Part shown: positions 59,321 to 64,000 of the stretch, piece by piece
Position numbering within the stretch: position 1 is the stretch's first letter
How the letters are laid out: each line of letters starts with the position of its first letter
Source of the DNA: an uncultured Alistipes sp.
Lineage (GTDB): Bacteria > Bacteroidota > Bacteroidia > Bacteroidales > Rikenellaceae
NCBI RefSeq assembly: GCF_949296715.1
Contig: NZ_CASFQD010000059.1
Span: 22,970 to 86,969 of the forward strand
Reading direction: 5' to 3'
Length of the DNA stretch: 64,000 nucleotides
Notes under the pieces: generated by a model
Databases searched by the model: none
The model's input: the letters and a program-made list of their open reading frames with translations, nothing else
What the model was told of the DNA's origin: nothing
Translations under genes and position numbers: made by a program

Positions 59321-59346
59321 GTAACCCAATTAACCTAAACCGGGCG

Positions 59347-59354
59347 CAAAAATA
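59347..59354 (-). promoter_or_regulatory. -7 box of the second MATE gene
   Basis: TATTTTTG on the minus strand; TTG at 59376-59378 (minus) gives a 21-nt spacer. Confidence 0.65.
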
Positions 59355-59370
59355 ATAAATATCGCATGGA

Positions 59371-59401
59371 TTTGTCAATCCGAAACCTTTTATTATCTTT
59401 G
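59371..59401 (+). promoter_or_regulatory. Promoter of the 95-residue protein gene
   Basis: TTTG (59371-59374), 19-nt spacer, TATCTTTG (59394-59401). The leader is long for this window (~115 nt) and contains the direct repeat GACGCCT twice; no known riboswitch was recognised in it. Confidence 0.8.
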
Positions 59402-59521
59402 CAGGAGTGTAGAAACAGGCTCCGGCCCTGACGCCTGACGCCTGCCGGAAGGAGTGCGGCGGCAGGGTGGAGCGGAGCGACAAGGTATTGACAAACATAA
59501 ACTTAAAAACAAAAAAGGAAT

Positions 59522-59809
59522 ATGGCAAATCTGAGACAGCTCAAGAAAGAGATCGACTACATCCTTGAGGAGGTGGTTTTCGACTGCGATATGGCGATGT
59601 GTTTCCAGCCTTCGAAGGAAAAGGAGATTTTCGAGGTGATGCAGGAGGCCGTTTCGGTACGCAACAACCTCTATTCCAAAGCGATGAATCCTGCCGAGCC
59701 GCACAACCGCTCGCTCGTGCGCAAGCACTATGCCGCGCTGCGTGCCGAGATGAACGACGCTTACGGTGCACTGTTCGAGAAGTTGAGCGCGATCAACGGC
59801 AAGAAGTAG
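59522..59809 (+). CDS. Small conserved Bacteroidetes protein, helical
   Basis: 95 residues, predicted all-helical and charged: LRQLKKEIDYILEEVVFDCD, then EIFEVMQEAVSVRNNLYSKA and VRKHYAALRAEMNDAYGALFEKLS. No signal or membrane segment. I recall close relatives in Bacteroidales of the same length but no known function. It has a strong promoter, a long leader and a perfect terminator, suggesting an independent and well-expressed gene. Confidence 0.8.
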   Translation: MANLRQLKKEIDYILEEVVFDCDMAMCFQPSKEKEIFEVMQEAVSVRNNLYSKAMNPAEPHNRSLVRKHYAALRAEMNDAYGALFEKLSAINGKK

Positions 59810-59868
59810 GGTAGCGCGGCGCCGCGGTGGGGGGTGTGCCTCCCGTCGCCACCGTAAAACCGGAATGC

Positions 59869-59912
59869 AAACGCACGCAATGGGGGCGAGCCCTCCGTTG
59901 CGTGCGTTTTTT
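59869..59912 (+). terminator. Terminator of the 95-residue protein gene
   Basis: 12-bp perfect stem AAACGCACGCAA / TTGCGTGCGTTT followed by more T. Downstream to 60046 lies an imperfect ~60-bp direct repeat containing GCTTCCGCGGCAGCCG twice (near 59930 and 59989). Confidence 0.9.
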
Positions 59913-60046
59913 ATGCTCTGTTGTGCTGCTTCCGCGGCAGCCGACCTATGGGTATCCTTTGTTGCGGGCGTTGTTTTATGCCCTGTTGCGTCGCTTCCGC
60001 GGCAGCCGGCGACGATCCCGAGATGGTGGACCCGCCCGGCGACAGG

Positions 60047-60817
60047 CTATTCGTGGTCCGTGCAGCCGTCGCCCGGGTGGTGTTCGAGCACCGTGTGGGG
60101 GATGTGGCCGTGCGACAGGAGCTGGATGGGGCAGTCGTAGTTGCGCAGCTGCTCCTCGGTGAGGATGTTCGAGCGGTGCCGGTGCACGTGGCGGTTGACG
60201 CAGACGATCTCCTTCACGACGCTCGTGATCGTGCCCAGATCGTGCGAAACCATCATGATGGCCATGCGGCGGTTCAGCTCGCGCAGTGTCTGGTAGAGCT
60301 CCTTCTCGAAGCGATTGTCCACAAAGTTCGTCGGCTCGTCGAGGATCAGCAGCCGCGGCTCCGAGATTACGGCGCGGCATAGCAGCGCCCGCTGCATCTG
60401 CCCGCCCGAGACTTCGCCGATGGGGTGGTGCGCCTCCTCCTCGAGCCCTGCCGTTTCGAGCAGCTGCAACGCCTTGCGCCGGTCCTCGCGCGTGTAGCGC
60501 GTGCGGAAGCCGCGCAGCCCCTGCAATCCCGAGAGGGTAACCTCGAGCAGCGAGATCGGAAAGGCGCGGTCGAAGTCCGAAATCTGCGGCATGTAGCCGA
60601 TCAGGCGCTCCCTGCCGCGGAAGAGCTCCGGGGCGTAGTCGATGCGTCCGCTGTGGGGCACGGTGCCCAAAATGGCCCGCACGAGCGTGGTCTTGCCGCC
60701 GCCGTTGGGGCCGATGACGCCGAGGAAATCCTCCTCGGCGATCTCCAGATCGACGTGTTGCAGCGCCTCATATCCGTCGTAGGTGACGCTGACATCGTGC
60801 AGGGTGACGAGATTCAT
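60047..60817 (-). CDS. znuC: Zn/Mn-type ABC transporter ATPase
   Basis: 256 residues. Walker A GPNGGGKTTL, Q-loop YMPQISDFDR, signature VSGGQMQRALLCRA, Walker B LLILDEPTNFVD, H-loop VSHDLGTI. Sequence places it with metal-type (ZnuC/MntB) ATPases, as does its partner. The C-terminal CPIQLLSHGHIPHTVLEHHP has several His residues. The ATG overlaps the stop of the upstream substrate-binding protein gene (ATGA). No permease gene follows: the next 230 bp are non-coding and the next gene is on the other strand. Confidence 0.93.
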   Translation of the reverse strand: MNLVTLHDVSVTYDGYEALQHVDLEIAEEDFLGVIGPNGGGKTTLVRAILGTVPHSGRIDYAPELFRGRERLIGYMPQISDFDRAFPISLLEVTLSGLQGLRGFRTRYTREDRRKALQLLETAGLEEEAHHPIGEVSGGQMQRALLCRAVISEPRLLILDEPTNFVDNRFEKELYQTLRELNRRMAIMMVSHDLGTITSVVKEIVCVNRHVHRHRSNILTEEQLRNYDCPIQLLSHGHIPHTVLEHHPGDGCTDHE

Positions 60818-61770
60818 TGTGCGACGATCAGATCGGTTAGCGAGTCGATATTGGCAATGACATCCTCCTTCAGCGGGTCGATTGCGACGCTCTGCGCCCC
60901 GATGTCACCGGCGATCACCTCGACCGTCGAGGCCGGGAACTGGCTCTGGTAGAATATCGTGCGCACGCCGTCGCGCCGTGCCTGCTCGATGAGGCGGGCG
61001 AGTGCCCGGGCCGACGGCTCCTTGCCTTCGTCCTCGATGGCTACCTGCCGCAGCCCGTAGTCGCGGGCGTAGTAGGTGAGGGCGGGGTGGTAGATGATGA
61101 AGTAGCTGACGCCGCTTGCGGCGATCTTTTCGGCCGTGCGGGCATCGAGTGCCGCCAGCTGCTCCTGTAGCCGGGCGTGGTTCTCGGTGTATTTCACCGA
61201 GTCGGGCCATAACGCATGAATGGCCTCGTAGGCGTTGGCGGCCATGCGTTGCAGCGCCCGCGGTGAGGTCCAGATGTGGGGGTCGATGCCGTGGGCATGG
61301 CTGTGTCCGTGTGCCGGTTCGGCCGGGGTGCCGGATGCGTGGCTGTCGGCGTGTACGGTGCTCTCCCTCTCCTCTGTGCCGGATTCGGCCTGGCTGCCTT
61401 GCGCGGCCTTTTTGCCGTGAGCATGCGAGCAGCTGCCGGCGATCAGTTCGATGCCGCGGCTTAAGTCGATCACCTTTTCCTGTGCTTCAAGTTTGCCTAA
61501 CAGCGTGGTTTCGAAGTCGATCAACCCGACGTTGAAGATCAGCTGCGCACGGTTCAGATCGACATACTGGCGCGGTGTGGGCTCGAAGGTCTCGGGACTG
61601 GCTCCCGCGGGTACGAGCGCGCGCACGTCGAAGTCGTTGCCGACGATGCCGCCGACAAGGCTCTTCAGCGGCAGAATGGAGACGTAGAGTGTGTTGCTGT
61701 CTGTTTTCGGGGCTTCGGCACAGCCGAAAAGCAGGAGAATTGCAGCAATTGTAGTCAGAAACTTTTTCAT
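60814..61770 (-). CDS. znuA: Zinc/manganese ABC transporter substrate-binding lipoprotein
   Basis: 318 residues. Signal MKKFLTTIAAILLLFGC with lipobox cysteine at 17. Cluster A-I fold: TLYVSILPLKSLVGGIVGND, ASPETFEPTPRQ, the His-rich loop (~residues 128-166, repeated HSHAHG) typical of zinc carriers, DPHIWTSPRA, IIYHPALTYYARDYG, and EDEGKEPSARALARLIEQA. It captures Zn2+ in the periplasm and hands it to an inner-membrane permease. Operon with znuC. Confidence 0.93.
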   Translation of the reverse strand: MKKFLTTIAAILLLFGCAEAPKTDSNTLYVSILPLKSLVGGIVGNDFDVRALVPAGASPETFEPTPRQYVDLNRAQLIFNVGLIDFETTLLGKLEAQEKVIDLSRGIELIAGSCSHAHGKKAAQGSQAESGTEERESTVHADSHASGTPAEPAHGHSHAHGIDPHIWTSPRALQRMAANAYEAIHALWPDSVKYTENHARLQEQLAALDARTAEKIAASGVSYFIIYHPALTYYARDYGLRQVAIEDEGKEPSARALARLIEQARRDGVRTIFYQSQFPASTVEVIAGDIGAQSVAIDPLKEDVIANIDSLTDLIVAQ

Positions 61771-61789
61771 GCTTCGGGCATTTTGGCCG

Positions 61790-61797
61790 TAAAGATA
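61790..61797 (-). promoter_or_regulatory. -7 box of the znuAC operon
   Basis: TATCTTTA on the minus strand, 19 nt before the ATG at 61770. No Zur-like palindrome was recognised by eye. Confidence 0.55.
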
Positions 61798-61886
61798 CAA
61801 AAAATTCCCTGCTGCTTTTCCTCTTTCCCGTTTTACCCCGTTAATCGGCTTTTTATCGGTAATTGAGTGGGGTTGTCTGCGCCTGT

Positions 61887-62516
61887 TTACCTCTTTTCTA
61901 CTCTCCCGCCTTGTGCGGAGCTGACAGCATGCAGCATCAGCCAGGGCTCTGCGAACAGGTTGATAATCGTGTGTGCCGCGATAGCGGGTAGCACATTGCG
62001 ATCCCCGACAACGTAAACAAGAGCCAGTAGAAAGCCCAAAATCATCGTGGATATTGCTGAACCTGTCCCAATGCGATGATTCCCGCTGAACAAACCCCAT
62101 GAGAAATGAACTATACCGAATGTAATTCCGGATATTGCGATTTGCAGTGCGGTATCGAATCCGTTGTTATCAAGCCATTCCATTAGTAATTTTCGAAAAA
62201 CGGTTTCCTCCACGATACTGCCTGTGATTGCTGCGTATACGGCTATCCATTTGAGTGAACTTCTGAAGCGGAAAAGGTTATTGCGTACCGACGGTATCAT
62301 TCGTGCGGTGTAGATAATATAGCCGATGGCAGTGGCTACCGCCAGAAGCCAGGCATAAGGAATATTGAGTGCCGTGTGGTTGATTCCTATGTATCTGATA
62401 AAGCCGACCGGATTATTGATACCCCAAAGAAGTATAAAAAAGGTCATGAATATCGATATTCCGATTAATATCATGCCTGTTAGTCTCTTTGTTTTTTGTT
62501 CATTTATGTCCTTCAT
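61887..62516 (-). CDS. CPBP-family intramembrane metalloprotease
   Basis: 209 residues from the ATG at 62516. About six membrane helices. The CPBP (CAAX protease/bacteriocin-processing) motifs are present: EETVFRKLL (EExxxR), FGIVHFSWG (FxxxH) and AAHTIINL (HxxxN). The family cleaves membrane peptides; some give bacteriocin immunity. The gene is visibly more AT-rich than its neighbours, with AAT, ATT and ATA codons rare elsewhere in the window, suggesting transfer. Stand-alone; no bacteriocin gene is nearby. Confidence 0.88.
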   Translation of the reverse strand: MKDINEQKTKRLTGMILIGISIFMTFFILLWGINNPVGFIRYIGINHTALNIPYAWLLAVATAIGYIIYTARMIPSVRNNLFRFRSSLKWIAVYAAITGSIVEETVFRKLLMEWLDNNGFDTALQIAISGITFGIVHFSWGLFSGNHRIGTGSAISTMILGFLLALVYVVGDRNVLPAIAAHTIINLFAEPWLMLHAVSSAQGGRVEKR

Positions 62517-62786
62517 TTTCGTCCTGTTTTGTGTTATGCATATGTACTGATTATTTCGGGTATTTGCAAATATAAATAAGTTTATGATGTAAACCAAATA
62601 TTCAGGGCCATTATTATCGAAATATAGGATATCTTGTTTCCTTGATATAATTTAACATAATGTAAATATTAATTCATATCTTTGTGGAAAGGTTGAGCCA
62701 CAATATGATGTGAAAATCCTGCACTCACATATCGTAAGATAAGATAGGTAACATATGTATATTTCACTCAAAAACAGATAATTGCA
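62517..62786. other. AT-rich divergent region
   Basis: 270 bp, the most AT-rich stretch of the window, between the CPBP gene and the unknown operon. TATCTTTG at 62677-62684 is a good -7 box for the plus-strand operon, with a ~95-nt leader. No gene seen. Confidence 0.7.
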
Positions 62787-63602
62787 ATGCTCTCGGATCG
62801 TCAGAAAGCGATACTTTTTGAAACAAAGATCGTCTCCAAACCACGCTACGTGCGGGTTCCTTTACAGATGTATAAAGGAGTGCGCGAACTCAAAACCGAT
62901 GTATACTTCCCGCGCCTGCTCCAGCAATACAAACAAAATATTGAACTGATGCAACGACTTCTGCCCGGTGAACGCATATGCCACCTTCGGGCCGACGTCC
63001 ACGGCATCAAGGATTGGCAGCGCGCCTACGAACGATTTACCTGCGCCTTTCGCTCCCTCAACGCCTCGCGGATCATCCGCCGCATGCACATTACCGGCTT
63101 CCGGATCGTCGACATCGTGGGCGCTGAAAAGCCCTACGTGATGCGGTCGGATACCTTCGTTTACGGCGTCGATTCCGCTTGTGTCGTCCTCGATTCGCTC
63201 CTGCGGTCGCTCGGCTCCTCCGCTCGCGGAATCTGCACCCTCTGCTACGTCGGAACCGTCCGCGAGGTGCAAGCCGCCCGCGCATCGTTCGTGCATAATC
63301 CGGCCTTCTCCCGGCGGTGGATTCTCTCCTCGATCGGCACCCCCTTCGATGGGGTCTACAAACTGCGCCTGCAAGCCGATTTGCACGAACTCGCTACCGC
63401 GGTCAACCTTGCCCTCTCGGTCGCTCCCTCCTCGATCGTGTCGGCAGATTTCGGCATCGCGGGCATCCGCCTCGACTTCGACGACATCCCCGATCACATC
63501 CTCCGCCAGCGGTTCGGTGAGACCGACTTCTCGGTTCTCCTCTCCGGGCGTCGTTTGCGGCGATTTCAGCGCATGGGAAACTTAACACGGGTGTGGGCAT
63601 GA
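62787..63602 (+). CDS. Protein of unknown function, first gene of an edge operon
   Basis: 271 residues, not recognised. Start set by the ATG after an AT-rich leader with a good -7 box. No signal or membrane helix. The N-terminal ~60 residues are basic and helical (QMYKGVRELKTDVYFPRLLQ), then a mixed alpha/beta part containing ICHLRADVHGIKDWQRAYERF, DTFVYGVDSACVVLDSLL and SAPSSIVSADFGIAG-like VAPSSIVSADFGIAG. The C-terminus is basic (SGRRLRRFQRMGN). Codon use is less GC-extreme than in the core genes. Its stop overlaps the next ATG (ATGA), so the two are coupled. A mobile-element origin is possible but unproven. Confidence 0.6.
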   Translation: MLSDRQKAILFETKIVSKPRYVRVPLQMYKGVRELKTDVYFPRLLQQYKQNIELMQRLLPGERICHLRADVHGIKDWQRAYERFTCAFRSLNASRIIRRMHITGFRIVDIVGAEKPYVMRSDTFVYGVDSACVVLDSLLRSLGSSARGICTLCYVGTVREVQAARASFVHNPAFSRRWILSSIGTPFDGVYKLRLQADLHELATAVNLALSVAPSSIVSADFGIAGIRLDFDDIPDHILRQRFGETDFSVLLSGRRLRRFQRMGNLTRVWA

Positions 63603-63823
63603 CTGTACGGGAATTATTCGCATGGGCGGCCCGTGAACGGGTCCTCGATGCACAGATACGCATATGCGACGGCATGGCCGTATCGTATTATCCGGAACTG
63701 TCCAGCGTGAAGCGCGGACGGTATGAGACAGTAATTGATGTGTCGGCGCTTGAGCCGGTCGAATTTGACGAGTTGAACGCATGGGCCGTAATGATCGAAT
63801 CGGACGCCGAACGGGTGCGATGA
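63599..63823 (+). CDS. Small acidic protein of unknown function
   Basis: 74 residues, coupled to the preceding gene by an ATGA overlap. Sequence VRELFAWAARERVLDAQIRI then DGMAVSYYPELSSVKRGRYET and VEFDELNAWAVMIESDAE. Acidic overall, while its partner is basic, which would suit a complex (inference). No recognised family. A 10-bp hairpin follows at 63831. Confidence 0.55.
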   Translation: MTVRELFAWAARERVLDAQIRICDGMAVSYYPELSSVKRGRYETVIDVSALEPVEFDELNAWAVMIESDAERVR

Positions 63824-63830
63824 AGCCCGC

Positions 63831-63863
63831 CGCCACGGGCACAACGTGGGGCGGCCCGTGGCG
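63831..63863. other. Hairpin after the edge operon
   Basis: Perfect 10-bp inverted repeat CGCCACGGGC / GCCCGTGGCG with a 13-nt loop. No T run follows, so it may be a weak terminator or another structure. The remaining bases to the window end show no supported gene. Confidence 0.55.
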
Positions 63864-64000
63864 TCGTCCTTCCGGGATTTCACGCCCCTGCGGCCTCGCT
63901 CGCCACGGCCAAGCCGGGCATCGGCGCCGGGCGGCCCGCAGACGGTCGCCGCAGGCGCATTTCGTGATGGTGCGGGCCGCTATTCCGGCGCTCCCTCGGC

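Noticed and set aside
59402..59521. Riboswitch in the long leader of the 95-residue protein gene
   Set aside because: No conserved core of a known riboswitch was recognised and only short direct repeats are present.

Overview
The window looks like a piece of a Bacteroidales chromosome, most likely Alistipes or another Rikenellaceae member. The evidence is the GC-rich coding sequence, the Bacteroidetes -7 promoter box (TAnnTTTG, usually TATCTTTG) in front of most transcription units, the near absence of Shine-Dalgarno sites, and many Bacteroidetes-restricted families (DUF4919, DUF5106, DUF5606, DUF5689, BACON, reverse-order rubrerythrin). No rRNA, tRNA, CRISPR array, transposase or integrase was recognised. 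All calls come from reading the sequence; no database search was run.

Layout. 1-7 kb: the end of a GH43-type enzyme, a MATE exporter, a pseudouridine synthase with a long disordered N-terminus, and a minus-strand dapA-DUF4919-clostripain operon. 7-16 kb: ligA, an acidic protein coupled to an EF-hand/LRR lipoprotein, purA, and an etfB-etfA-acyl-CoA dehydrogenase operon. 16-25 kb: a glutaminase/GadC-like acid-resistance pair, a thioredoxin-fold lipoprotein, reverse rubrerythrin, a lipoprotein whose promoter contains a T9-G9 tract, a small envelope pair, a SLOG protein, an acyl-ACP thioesterase and a glycosyltransferase. 25-36 kb: membrane-energising pyrophosphatase, an (alpha/alpha)6 glycosidase lipoprotein, a HAD phosphatase, an AI-2E-type permease, a biotin-dependent carboxyltransferase, and a BASS/NhaC transporter operon. 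Several of these systems are typically sodium-linked.

37-43 kb: a probable copper locus made of an AraC regulator with an N-terminal HMA-like CxxC domain, a CopA ATPase carrying a CopZ-like domain at its C-terminus, and a large outer-membrane barrel. 43-57 kb: alanine dehydrogenase, Obg GTPase, serB coupled to two DUF5689 paralogues, MscS, DUF5606, methylglyoxal synthase, an S41 peptidase, and dusB coupled to a CBS/CorC membrane protein, diverging from argS. 57-64 kb: an OmpA-like protein, a second MATE exporter, a small conserved protein, and a znuA-znuC pair without a permease gene. A more AT-rich stretch follows with a CPBP protease and then a two-gene operon of unknown function.

A recurrent oddity is short GC-rich tandem repeats between genes, often starting just after a stop codon and sometimes copying the end of the gene itself. 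Similar expansions occur inside coding sequence (LigA tail, S41 peptidase N-terminus). The best candidates for follow-up are the homopolymer-containing promoter, the HMA-AraC regulator with the CopA-CopZ fusion, and the unknown operon at the right edge.
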